This document shows, piece by piece, positions 1 to 7,763 of a stretch of DNA of 11,097 nt. The position numbers and the translations under genes were made by a program. The stretch comes from Bacteroidales bacterium (lineage in GTDB: Bacteria; Bacteroidota; Bacteroidia; Bacteroidales; UBA10428), in assembly GCA_030626465.1 (NCBI GenBank), contig DAOUOU010000082.1:1-11097 (forward strand), read 5' to 3'. The notes beneath the pieces are model-generated. The model worked only from the letters and a program-made list of their open reading frames with translations. It ran no database searches and was not told where the DNA came from. The first letter of the stretch is position 1. Every line of letters begins with the position of its first letter.

Positions 1-1859
1 GACTTGCGTGTCCGGGCAGTATCCAGATCCATTCGTATCACATTTGCATCAGGAAAAATAGCAGCAATTTCATCTTCAATTTTTTCCGTACCAAAGCCCC
101 GGGTACGAATATCATTGTTTCCACAAGAGCTGCAATTTGAGGGATTCGGGATGTTGTATCCGCAATAATGGCAGGTTAAGCTGTTGAATTTTTTGTGATA
201 GGTAAGGCTTACGTCACAATTCTTACAATGAGGGATCCATCCACATGCGTTACATTCTATATAGGGCGAAAAGCCCCTTCTGTTTTGAAAAAGTATGATC
301 TGTTCGTTGTTAGCAAGAGCTTCGTTGATGCTATCAAGAAGGACAGTTGAGAAATGCAAATGCATTTGTTTTCTGTGCCGGGCTTCACGAACATCAACCA
401 CAGTGATTTCAGGAAGCTGTATGTTCATGTACCGCTCTGAGAGTTCAACCAGTCCATACTTTCCTGTAAGAGCATTCATATAACTTTCGAACGAGGGCGT
501 TGCAGTTCCCATCAATACTTTTCCACCATGCATTCCGGCAAGAACTATGACTGAATCGCGTGCATTGTAGCGGGGTGCCGGATCAAATTGTTTGTATGTA
601 TTTTCGTGCTCTTCGTCAACAATGACAAGACCGAGATCGGAAAACGGAAGAAAAACAGACGAGCGTACACCCAGAATTACTTGGTAAGAGGGGCTATTCA
701 GCTTTTTAAGCCCGGCTAAATTCTGGTATACTTCAACGCGTTCCTCATCAGAGAATTTGGAATGATAGACACCAACCTTATCTCCGAAAACAATTTTTAA
801 GCGTTGTATAATTTGTGCTGTAAGTGCAATTTCAGGCAGGAGATAAAGGACCTGCTTTCCCTGACTGATCTGTTCATTGATCAAATGAATGTATAGTTCA
901 GTTTTCCCACTGGATGTCACACCGTGCAACAGAACAACATCTTTATCAGCAAACTGTTGTTGAATGCTTTTGTACGCCTTTGTCTGGTTTGCATTTAATT
1001 CATAAGGGTTTCTTGAAGCACCTGTATGATCTGATAACCGGCTAATCTCTTTTGAGATCATGCGAAATAGTCCTTTCCTGATGAGGGCGTTCAGTGTTGC
1101 ATGGCTTGCGTCGGCTGATCTGAGCAATTTGTTTTTTGGCACAAGTGAATCCTTATTTTCCTTATCGAATCCACCTAACTCAAGAAACTGAAGAAGCAAT
1201 TCAGCTTGTTTGGGAGCTTTCTTTTCAAGTCCGGTCAATACTTCATTCAGTTTTATCTCAGATCTGAATTTATCATCCAGTTTAATAAAATCAATCAACC
1301 TGGGTTTAAAACCTTTTTTCAGTTTCTCTTCAAGAGTTACAACATCCTTATCGATAAGATGCTTCACCTGGGGCATTACATCTTTTTTTCCTAAAGTTGA
1401 TGCAAGCTTGTGAAGGCTTATGCCCGGTGATTGTTCCAGCACATCCAACAGTTGGTTTTCAGCATCGGTGATACTTTCGGGTATTGCTTCAGGTTCCTTT
1501 GGATAGATCTGAGTTTCACTTTCCATCTTTAGTCCTGAGGGCATTGCTGCCCGGAAAACTTCTCCCGGAGTACACATGTAATAGTCAGCCAGCCATTCCC
1601 AAAATTCAATTTGTTTAAGCGATACAAGAGGTTTTTCATCCAGAAGTGATAGAATAGTACTGATTTGAAATCCTTCAGGCGGGTCATCGTGCAGTTGCCG
1701 TATTATACCGGTATAGATACGGCGTTTGCCCAGAACAACCGTTACACGGCAACCAATCTTAACTTTTGCTTTAAGCTGATCAGGAATTTGATAGGTATAA
1801 TACTGAGGGACTGCTAGAGGAAGGATGATATCGGCATATGATGGCAGTTTCACTGGCAT
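1..1859 (-). CDS. priA: Primosomal protein N' (PriA), replication-restart DNA helicase, C-terminus cut off by window edge
   Basis: PriA is a 3'-to-5' superfamily 2 helicase that recognises stalled forks and starts reloading of the replicative helicase. The reading frame is open from ATG at 1859 to the left edge, giving 619 residues plus two bases. By family length roughly 100-200 residues are missing. Visible parts, in order: the N-terminal 3'-end-binding region (about 1-110); a variable winged-helix linker (about 130-270); Walker A GVTSSGKT at 313-320; LLPEIALT at 340-347; the DEEH box at 415-418; GTATPS at 451-456; QNRRGFSP at 525-532; and eight cysteines (536, 539, 545, 548, 563, 566, 576, 579) that form the two zinc sites typical of PriA. 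The fragment ends after the GFGTEK motif at 588-593. The start is the first ATG of the conserved N-terminus (MPVKLPSYADI). It is a housekeeping gene, divergent from the GH130 gene and not functionally tied to the sugar genes. The frame is intact, with no sign of decay. Confidence 0.96.
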   Translation of the reverse strand, partial: MPVKLPSYADIILPLAVPQYYTYQIPDQLKAKVKIGCRVTVVLGKRRIYTGIIRQLHDDPPEGFQISTILSLLDEKPLVSLKQIEFWEWLADYYMCTPGEVFRAAMPSGLKMESETQIYPKEPEAIPESITDAENQLLDVLEQSPGISLHKLASTLGKKDVMPQVKHLIDKDVVTLEEKLKKGFKPRLIDFIKLDDKFRSEIKLNEVLTGLEKKAPKQAELLLQFLELGGFDKENKDSLVPKNKLLRSADASHATLNALIRKGLFRMISKEISRLSDHTGASRNPYELNANQTKAYKSIQQQFADKDVVLLHGVTSSGKTELYIHLINEQISQGKQVLYLLPEIALTAQIIQRLKIVFGDKVGVYHSKFSDEERVEVYQNLAGLKKLNSPSYQVILGVRSSVFLPFSDLGLVIVDEEHENTYKQFDPAPRYNARDSVIVLAGMHGGKVLMGTATPSFESYMNALTGKYGLVELSERYMNIQLPEITVVDVREARHRKQMHLHFSTVLLDSINEALANNEQIILFQNRRGFSPYIECNACGWIPHCKNCDVSLTYHKKFNSLTCHYCGYNIPNPSNCSSCGNNDIRTRGFGTEKIEDEIAAIFPDANVIRMDLDTARTRK

Positions 1860-2090
1860 AAGAACAGCTAAAGTGTTATAAAATAATTGATCATGTGAAA
1901 ATACAAATCTCAGAAATAAAACAATAGTTGCTTTTGGGAATTAAATAATTCTTTTGAAATACCATCAATAGTTTTCATGACCTGATCTATCACAATATGA
2001 TTGAAGATACCCTGTTTTGCTTTCCCAAAGTCATTATTTTTTTCATCTTTGCACGGTTGATTTAAATACGTACCAGTAAAACTTTTGAAA
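1860..2090. promoter_or_regulatory. Divergent intergenic region between priA and the GH130 gene
   Basis: These 231 bp separate two genes read outward, so promoters for both should lie here. The sequence is AT-rich. One short perfect inverted repeat is visible: arms GAATT (1938-1942) and AATTC (1947-1951) around AAAT. A weak resemblance to the Bacteroidota promoter (TTG near -33, TAnnTTTG near -7) is TTG at 1928-1930 followed by TTCTTTTG at 1949-1956, reading toward GH130. It matches only in part and lies about 135 bp from the start codon. No purine-rich Shine-Dalgarno site stands before either start, which is usual in this phylum. I see no convincing small gene here. The regulatory role rests on gene orientation; exact sites are not resolved. 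Confidence 0.45.
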
Positions 2091-3086
2091 ATGAGTACTA
2101 CTACAATCCTTGGTAGCTCCTTACCGAATCTTCCCTGGGAAGATAAGCCAGAAGGATGTGAATATGTCATGTGGCGATACAGTAAAAACCCTGTAATTGG
2201 TTGGAATCCTACTCCCTCAACGGCAAGAATTTATAATAGTGCAGTGCTTCCACTTGATGGTGCCTTTATTGGAGTTTTCCGTGCTGACCATAAGAACGGA
2301 AGAGCCAATATTCATTTTGGAAGGAGTAAAGACGGGTTCCGGTTTGACATTGAGGACGATCCTATTGCATGGGTAGATGAGAAAGGTCATCCCAACCCGA
2401 TAAGTTATGGGTATGATCCGCGCTTTGTGAAGATCGACGATGCCTATTACGTGGTATGGTGCGATGATATGAAAGGAGCTTCTATTGGTATGGGCATGAC
2501 AAGGGATTTCAAGACCTGGACCCGATTGCCAAATCCCCTGATGCCTTTCAACCGAAATGGAGTTCTTTTCCCAAGGAAGGTAAATGGCAATTACATTTTG
2601 TTCAGTCGTCCCAGTGATAGTGCACATACACCGTTTGGAGATATTTATATGAGTGAGAGTCCCGACCTGATCTATTGGGGAAAACACCGCTGGGTGATGG
2701 GGAATGGAGGCCAGGGATGGTGGCAGGGAACAAAAATAGGGGGTGGCCCTGTACCTATCGAAACTACCAAAGGCTGGTTATTATTCTATCATGGTGTATC
2801 AGACACCTGCAATGGATTTGTATATAGTTTTGGAGCTGTCTTACTGGATATAAACGATCCTGGAAAAGTGCTGCTACGAACCCGAGATTACTTGCTTACT
2901 CCTGAAAAGGAATATGAGACTACCGGTTTTGTTCCCAATGTTGCGTTTCCATGCACAAACATATACGATGCCGAATCGGGAAGGATTACTATTTATTATG
3001 GTGCTGCAGATACTTATACTGCCATTGCCTTTTGCCAGGTGGATGAGTTGCTGGAGTATATGAAGAATAATAACGAGGAGTTTTAA
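2091..3086 (+). CDS. GH130 family beta-1,4-mannoside phosphorylase (mannosyl-GlcNAc or mannooligosaccharide type)
   Basis: GH130 phosphorylases break a terminal beta-mannoside with inorganic phosphate, giving alpha-mannose 1-phosphate and a shortened acceptor. The 331-residue product has no signal peptide or membrane segment, so it should be cytoplasmic. It resembles, from memory, UhgbMP (a gut metagenome mannoside phosphorylase) and Bacteroides BT1033, which act on beta-1,4-mannosyl-GlcNAc and mannooligosaccharides. Shared blocks include IYNSAV near the N-terminus, YGYDPR at 106-111 with Asp109 aligning to the UhgbMP catalytic acid Asp104, FNRNG (153-157), FPRK (160-163), SRPSD (172-176), KIGGGPVPIE (215-224) and FYHG (232-235). 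It is shorter than, and unlike, the ~390-residue mannosyl-glucose phosphorylases (GH130_1). The start is ATG 2091; an in-frame TTG at 2085 adds two residues but is less likely. The gene converges on the symporter gene, 27 bp away. Whether it uses N-glycan-core, mannan or glucomannan fragments cannot be told here. Confidence 0.9.
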   Translation: MSTTTILGSSLPNLPWEDKPEGCEYVMWRYSKNPVIGWNPTPSTARIYNSAVLPLDGAFIGVFRADHKNGRANIHFGRSKDGFRFDIEDDPIAWVDEKGHPNPISYGYDPRFVKIDDAYYVVWCDDMKGASIGMGMTRDFKTWTRLPNPLMPFNRNGVLFPRKVNGNYILFSRPSDSAHTPFGDIYMSESPDLIYWGKHRWVMGNGGQGWWQGTKIGGGPVPIETTKGWLLFYHGVSDTCNGFVYSFGAVLLDINDPGKVLLRTRDYLLTPEKEYETTGFVPNVAFPCTNIYDAESGRITIYYGAADTYTAIAFCQVDELLEYMKNNNEEF

Positions 3087-3096
3087 TACGATAAAT

Positions 3097-3109
3097 GCCC
3101 TTTCGGGGC
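3097..3109. terminator. Possible short GC-rich hairpin between convergent genes
   Basis: Arms GCCC (3097-3100) and GGGC (3106-3109) enclose TTTCG in the 27-bp gap between the GH130 stop (3084-3086) and the symporter stop (3114-3116). The position suits a shared terminator for both strands. The stem has only four pairs and neither strand follows it with a run of T, so it is weak as a Rho-independent terminator. Confidence 0.25.
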
Positions 3110-3113
3110 CCCT

Positions 3114-4919
3114 TCACTTCCCTATTTTATCCCATCCTGTTTTTGATAAATTGCGATAGATGACCAGACCTGCCACAAGGGCGATCATTACAAATACTCC
3201 TCCTGTAAGATATTCTTTGAAAATAATTTTTCCAAAACCGAACAGGCTGAAAAGTACTAACAGGCAACCACTGATATAGTTAATAAAGAGGATGCCGAAA
3301 CCTGAATCACCTTTAATTCCGGGCAACTTTTGAGCAATAGCTTTCCAGCCTTTGCCTCCTGGATGTACCCTGCTGTAAAAATCTTTCAGTTTTTCTTCAT
3401 CGGTAGGTGAGGTGAGGAAAGTTACAGCCAGCCAAACAATGGTTGACCATGCAACAATGATCAATAAGGAATTTTCATAACTCATGCGGTAATGAAAATG
3501 CAAAACCGGGTAAACAACAAAGGGGGCTAACATTGCAGTTAATTCCGACCATGCATTGATCCGCCACCAGAACCATCTTAAGATAAGAACAAGTCCGATA
3601 CCTCCGCTGCAGACAAGGATAAATTTCCATGCATCACTTATCCTGTTAATTTGTGAGGTAACCACGAACGAAAAAAGGATCAAAAGCACGGTTACAATAC
3701 GCGATATGGTAACATAATATCGTTCTTTTGCATCCGGTTTTATAAAAGGTCTGATAAAATCGTTGATAATGTATGAAGTGCCCCAAACGGTTTGAGAAGC
3801 AATAGTCGACATGTACGCAGCCAGAAAAGCGGCAAGTAACAATCCCAATAATCCGGAAGGAAGCAAGTCCCGAATTACCATCACATAGGTTTCTCCCTTA
3901 TCGGGTGCACCGGGATACAAAACCAGGGCCACAAGTGCCACCAGTATCCATGGCCAGGGACGTATGGCATAATGTGCTATCTGGAACCACAATGTAGCAA
4001 GCAATGAATGCTTTTCATCCTTGGCAGACATCATACGCTGAGCAATGTAACCACCTCCTCCCGGTTCGGCACCGGGATACCAGCTGGCCCACCATTGTAC
4101 TCCGAGATAGGCCACAAATCCTGTTACGCTCATTTTAAGCAGACCGATGGAGCTGCCTGAGGAAGCTTTGCCTTTTGCAACATCGGGAAAAAAATCAAAA
4201 ACCCATTGCACTTCGTTCAATTGTGATTTCAGACCGGACACACCCCCGACATGTTTTACTGCAAACACTGCCAGAGCAATACTCCCGCCCATAGCCATTA
4301 CAAACTGAAAGGTATCTGTAAGAGAAATACCCCACAATCCTGACAAAGCCGAATACAATGCCACAAATACCATCATTAATCCTACTACCAGCAGGTGTGA
4401 AGAAAAAGTAATGCCGAGAAATTCTATTTCCTGGACGCCAAATAAGGTTAGTTCGGGGAATATTACCCTGAGGATTTTTACCATGGCCAGATTCACCCAG
4501 GCCATAACTACAGCATTCAGTCCTATCCCGATATAGATGGCCTTGAAACCACGTAAAAAATTTGCTTCCCTTCCGGAGTAGCGGATAGCAACAAATTCTG
4601 CATCGGTAAGGATATTGGATCGCCGCCATAATCTGGCAAAAAAGAAGACCGTTAGCATGCCTCCGAACAGCATGTTCCACCATAGCCAGTTGCCCGCAAT
4701 ACCGTTTTGCGCTACCAGTTCCGTCACTGCAAGGGGAGTATCGGCAGCAAATGTTGTGGCTACCATGCTGGTCCCTGCAATGTACCAGGGTAGTTTTCTG
4801 CCGCTAAGAAAGAAATCGCCGGTGCTTCTGCTGGCTCTTTTCGTCATGTAAATGCCTATACCGATGCTTACAACAAGATATAGAGCAATAATCAACTGAT
4901 CAATCGGAGCGATATTCAT
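3114..4919 (-). CDS. Sodium:solute symporter, SSS family (SGLT-like), probable sugar importer
   Basis: This 601-residue protein belongs to the SSS family (PF00474), which couples inward Na+ flow to uptake of sugars or other small solutes across the inner membrane. It has many hydrophobic segments spread over its length, consistent with the LeuT-like fold plus extra C-terminal helices. Family features include the FFLSGRKLPWYIAG stretch at 36-49, leading into TM2 with ATTFAADTP at 54-62, and AAYMSTIASQTVWGTSY at 367-383, corresponding to the helix whose Ser/Thr residues line the Na2 site in vSGLT. A soluble loop lies at about 505-540. It follows the GH3 gene by 42 bp on the same strand with no room for an obvious promoter, so the two are probably co-transcribed. 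Substrate is inferred only from context: glucose, xylose, mannose or short oligomers released by the neighbouring hydrolases. SSS members also carry non-sugar solutes, so the family is firmer than the substrate. Confidence 0.9.
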   Translation of the reverse strand: MNIAPIDQLIIALYLVVSIGIGIYMTKRASRSTGDFFLSGRKLPWYIAGTSMVATTFAADTPLAVTELVAQNGIAGNWLWWNMLFGGMLTVFFFARLWRRSNILTDAEFVAIRYSGREANFLRGFKAIYIGIGLNAVVMAWVNLAMVKILRVIFPELTLFGVQEIEFLGITFSSHLLVVGLMMVFVALYSALSGLWGISLTDTFQFVMAMGGSIALAVFAVKHVGGVSGLKSQLNEVQWVFDFFPDVAKGKASSGSSIGLLKMSVTGFVAYLGVQWWASWYPGAEPGGGGYIAQRMMSAKDEKHSLLATLWFQIAHYAIRPWPWILVALVALVLYPGAPDKGETYVMVIRDLLPSGLLGLLLAAFLAAYMSTIASQTVWGTSYIINDFIRPFIKPDAKERYYVTISRIVTVLLILFSFVVTSQINRISDAWKFILVCSGGIGLVLILRWFWWRINAWSELTAMLAPFVVYPVLHFHYRMSYENSLLIIVAWSTIVWLAVTFLTSPTDEEKLKDFYSRVHPGGKGWKAIAQKLPGIKGDSGFGILFINYISGCLLVLFSLFGFGKIIFKEYLTGGVFVMIALVAGLVIYRNLSKTGWDKIGK

Positions 4920-4961
4920 GGCAATGAATTCTTTTTGCTAACCTAACTATTAGTTATTGAA

Positions 4962-7601
4962 TCAATCCAGGAAATCGATCACATTTGGATTTCCTTCTAA
5001 TCGAATGTCAGCTTTTAATACTTTGCCTTCACTTATACTTTTTTTATCAGGTTGCTGACCACCAACAAACAATTGTATTTTCCCAGGCATAACCACGCGT
5101 TGGTTATCATCATTGATAAGAGAAAGCTGAACCGGAGAGAGGGTGAATGTTACTGTTTTTTGTTCTCCTGTTTCCAGATGGGTTCTTCGGTAACCTTGTA
5201 ATGCATGGATGGGAACAGGATATTCAGAGTCGGGATGCCTGACATATAACTGAGTTACTTCATCACCGGCATAGATACCTGCATTCGCAACTTTAATTTT
5301 TACTTCAATACTGTCAGAGGTTGTTCCTGTTTCAGTAACATCCAGATCGGAATAGACAAATTCAGTAAAACTCAGACCATACCCAAAGCTATACAGCGGT
5401 TTATCTATAAAATACCGGTAGGTACGACCCTCCATATCATAGTTTTTAAAAGGCGGTAGCTGATCGACTGATTTGTAAAATGTTACGGGGAGGCGTCCGG
5501 CAGGATTGTAATCGCCAAAAAGAATATCGGCAATGGCTGTTCCTCCTTCCTGTCCGGGGTACCATGCTTCAAGAATTGCAGGGATGTTTTCATCGGCCCA
5601 ATTGATCGAGATGGCGCTACCGTTCATGAGTACCAGTACAACAGGTTTTCCCAGTGCGTGAAGTTTTTTCAGCATTTTTACCTGGATAGCCGGCAGGTCC
5701 AGGGATGTCCGGTCTCCTCCTTCGAATCCTGAAAGGCCAACTTCCATTTCTTCACCCTCAAGTCCGGAAGATAATCCACCTACAAAAACAACAACATCTG
5801 ATTGTCTGGCGATTTTCAGGGCTTGTACTTCAGCATTCTCTGCGGGCAATCCCCATTCAAGACTGATTTTTGAGCCCCATTCTTTCTGGTAGTAATCTAT
5901 TTCGATGCTATGCTGACTTCCGGCTTCAAATTCAAGGCTAACATTCTCTGTGGCCCATCCCTCTTCCCATGCATCAATGATCATTTCATCATCGATATAC
6001 AATCTGAATCCATCATCTCCTGAAACTGAGATCAGGTACCTACCACTTTTAGGTGCTAAAAGATTTCCAAACCAACGAATGGAATAGTTCTCAGCATTCA
6101 TGCCGGGTAAAGGAGCTCGATTGAACCATGAAAAATTTATTACGGAATCGAGACGAACGGCATGTGGAGTACCTTCCAGGTTTTTATTGTTATAATACTC
6201 TCCGGTGAGCCCGGTTTTTCCTTCAGAACTGAGATATTTCCAGTCTATCAGCTCTTTTTCCAGGTAGTCTTCATGATAACTGCATCCTTTAGCATAGAAA
6301 ACCTGTATATCAGCTGATGCTTTACGGCGAATGCCTTCTGCCGGAGTAACATATTCTGAAGGAAAACCATTATAATTACCATACATCACTTCCGGATTAT
6401 CTGCATTGGGACCAATGACAGCTATGGTTTTCACCTCTTTACCAAGAGGCAACAGGTTATTTTCATTTTTTAATAATACCATGGCTTCTCTTGCAGCTTC
6501 GATGGATAATTTACGATGCGCCTGGCAATCATTCACTTCAAATGGTATCTTATTATAAGGCACCATTTCATCAGGATCGAACATACCTAACTGATAACGG
6601 GCTTTAAAGAGTCTTGCCAAAGCTCTGTCAATATCTTCTTCAGTCAGATAACCACTGTCGATGGCTGTCTGCAGATGAAGGTAAGTACGGCCGCAGTTCA
6701 GGTCGCATCCTGATTTAACAGCTATTGCTGCTGCTTCAGCTTTTGATCTGGCTATTTTATGATGCGCATAAATATCATAAACTGCTCCACAATCGGAAAC
6801 CACATAACCCTCAAAACCCCAATTGTCACGAAGAATGCTTGTAAGTAAATAGGGGCTGCCGCTGCAAGATTTTCCCCGGAACCGGTTATAAGCCCCCATT
6901 ACGGACTGTGCATTTGCTTCTTTGATACATGCTTCAAATGCAGGAAGGTAAGTATCCATAAAATCGCGCTGACTGACATCCACATCGAATTCGTGACGCA
7001 GAGGCTCAGGTCCGCTATGTACAGCATAATGCTTTGGAGTAGCAATGGTTTTGAAATATTTTGGATCTTCTCCCTGCAATCCTTTAACAAAGACCACACC
7101 CATGCGTGAAGTGAGATAAGGATCTTCTCCATAGGTTTCCTGACCACGACCCCAGCGGGGATCTCGAAAAATATTGATATTGGGAGACCATATGGTAAGT
7201 CCTTTGTATCGATCGCGTTCACCTTTTTTTATGTAATCATTATATTTTGCCCTGAATTCATCCGAGATAACTGTTGCTACTTCAAGCATCAGACTATCAT
7301 TAAAGGTAGCTGCCAGTCCGATAGCCTGCGGGAAAACAGTGGCAGTACCTGCACGTGCTACACCATGGAGCCCTTCATTCCACCAGTTGTATTCGGGAAT
7401 TCCCAGCCGGGAGATTGAATCGGCATGATCGATCATCTGCAGGATCTTTTCTTCAAGGGTCATTCTTGAAATGAGGTCTTCCACTCTCTTCTCAACAGGT
7501 AGATTTGGATTTTTATAAGGTTCGATAGAAGAGCAGGAAAAAATAAAAATCAGAATAAGCAGGGTAGCGCATTTGTAATTAGCAGTGTACGTTCGATTCA
7601 T
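4962..7601 (-). CDS. GH3 beta-glycosidase (beta-glucosidase/beta-xylosidase type) lipoprotein with inserted PA14 domain
   Basis: GH3 enzymes are retaining exo-glycosidases that remove beta-linked glucose or xylose from non-reducing ends. The 879-residue product begins with a lipoprotein signal ending FSC, giving lipidated Cys23, followed by SSIEP. That is not the acidic export signal of many Bacteroidota surface lipoproteins, so a periplasm-facing position is likely. Order of parts: N-terminal GH3 barrel at about 30-340 with WWNEGLHGVAR, GRGQETYGEDP and nucleophile Asp270 in GYVVSDCGA; first part of the alpha/beta sandwich at 365-460; PA14 insertion at about 461-590 (GLTGEYYNN, SGDDGFRLYIDD); rest of the sandwich to about 700, with a Glu-rich loop GLEGEEMEV (613-621) that may supply the acid/base; and a fibronectin-III-like domain at about 765-850. 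The ATG at 7601 gives the complete signal peptide. GH3 specificity cannot be assigned from motifs; the WWNEGLHGVAR block is common among xylosidase-like members. Symporter gene follows; GH9 gene precedes by 162 bp. Confidence 0.94.
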   Translation of the reverse strand: MNRTYTANYKCATLLILIFIFSCSSIEPYKNPNLPVEKRVEDLISRMTLEEKILQMIDHADSISRLGIPEYNWWNEGLHGVARAGTATVFPQAIGLAATFNDSLMLEVATVISDEFRAKYNDYIKKGERDRYKGLTIWSPNINIFRDPRWGRGQETYGEDPYLTSRMGVVFVKGLQGEDPKYFKTIATPKHYAVHSGPEPLRHEFDVDVSQRDFMDTYLPAFEACIKEANAQSVMGAYNRFRGKSCSGSPYLLTSILRDNWGFEGYVVSDCGAVYDIYAHHKIARSKAEAAAIAVKSGCDLNCGRTYLHLQTAIDSGYLTEEDIDRALARLFKARYQLGMFDPDEMVPYNKIPFEVNDCQAHRKLSIEAAREAMVLLKNENNLLPLGKEVKTIAVIGPNADNPEVMYGNYNGFPSEYVTPAEGIRRKASADIQVFYAKGCSYHEDYLEKELIDWKYLSSEGKTGLTGEYYNNKNLEGTPHAVRLDSVINFSWFNRAPLPGMNAENYSIRWFGNLLAPKSGRYLISVSGDDGFRLYIDDEMIIDAWEEGWATENVSLEFEAGSQHSIEIDYYQKEWGSKISLEWGLPAENAEVQALKIARQSDVVVFVGGLSSGLEGEEMEVGLSGFEGGDRTSLDLPAIQVKMLKKLHALGKPVVLVLMNGSAISINWADENIPAILEAWYPGQEGGTAIADILFGDYNPAGRLPVTFYKSVDQLPPFKNYDMEGRTYRYFIDKPLYSFGYGLSFTEFVYSDLDVTETGTTSDSIEVKIKVANAGIYAGDEVTQLYVRHPDSEYPVPIHALQGYRRTHLETGEQKTVTFTLSPVQLSLINDDNQRVVMPGKIQLFVGGQQPDKKSISEGKVLKADIRLEGNPNVIDFLD

Positions 7602-7763
7602 AGGAGTAAATTTTAGTGAGCTTTGTTTTAAAGTTACAGGTTGTGTCAGATTTTTGCAATTTGATTTCGGAACAAAATAGTCTATATAGAAATTTTATTG
7701 TAAATAAAACAAGAATATGGTGAAATTACCCATTAGTTCAGATATACCTATTGCCGTTCTGTT
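7602..7763 (-). promoter_or_regulatory. GH9-GH3 intergenic region with AT-rich inverted repeats
   Basis: This 162-bp gap lies between the GH9 stop and the GH3 start. It holds a perfect inverted repeat at 7693-7709 (arms TTTTATT and AATAAAA around GTA) and, three bases to its left, a 10-bp palindrome TCTATATAGA at 7681-7690. The gap is large for plain co-transcription, so it may hold a GH3 promoter, an operator, or a 3' hairpin of the GH9 message. No clear TAnnTTTG promoter was found. Confidence 0.35.
7693..7709. repeat. Perfect AT-rich inverted repeat, 7-bp arms
   Basis: TTTTATT at 7693-7699 and AATAAAA at 7703-7709 are exact reverse complements around a three-base spacer. It lies about 55 bases past the GH9 stop and about 90 bases before the GH3 start. 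An all-AT stem makes a weak terminator; a protein-binding dyad is equally possible. Confidence 0.5.

Noticed and set aside
1928..1956. Bacteroidota-type promoter match (TTG ... TTCTTTTG)
   Set aside because: Only a partial match to TAnnTTTG and far from the start codon in AT-rich DNA; kept as a note, not as its own feature.
1910..2170. 86-residue minus-strand open frame between priA and GH130
   Set aside because: It overlaps the GH130 start on the opposite strand, has no recognisable motif, and its first third is the reverse of conserved GH130 coding sequence.
2217..2687. 156-residue minus-strand frame inside GH130
   Set aside because: Entirely antisense to a well-matched GH130 gene; no domain is recognisable.
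4195..4683. 162-residue frame inside the symporter gene
   Set aside because: Same-strand alternative frame of a strongly supported SSS gene; the residues do not form membrane segments or a known domain.
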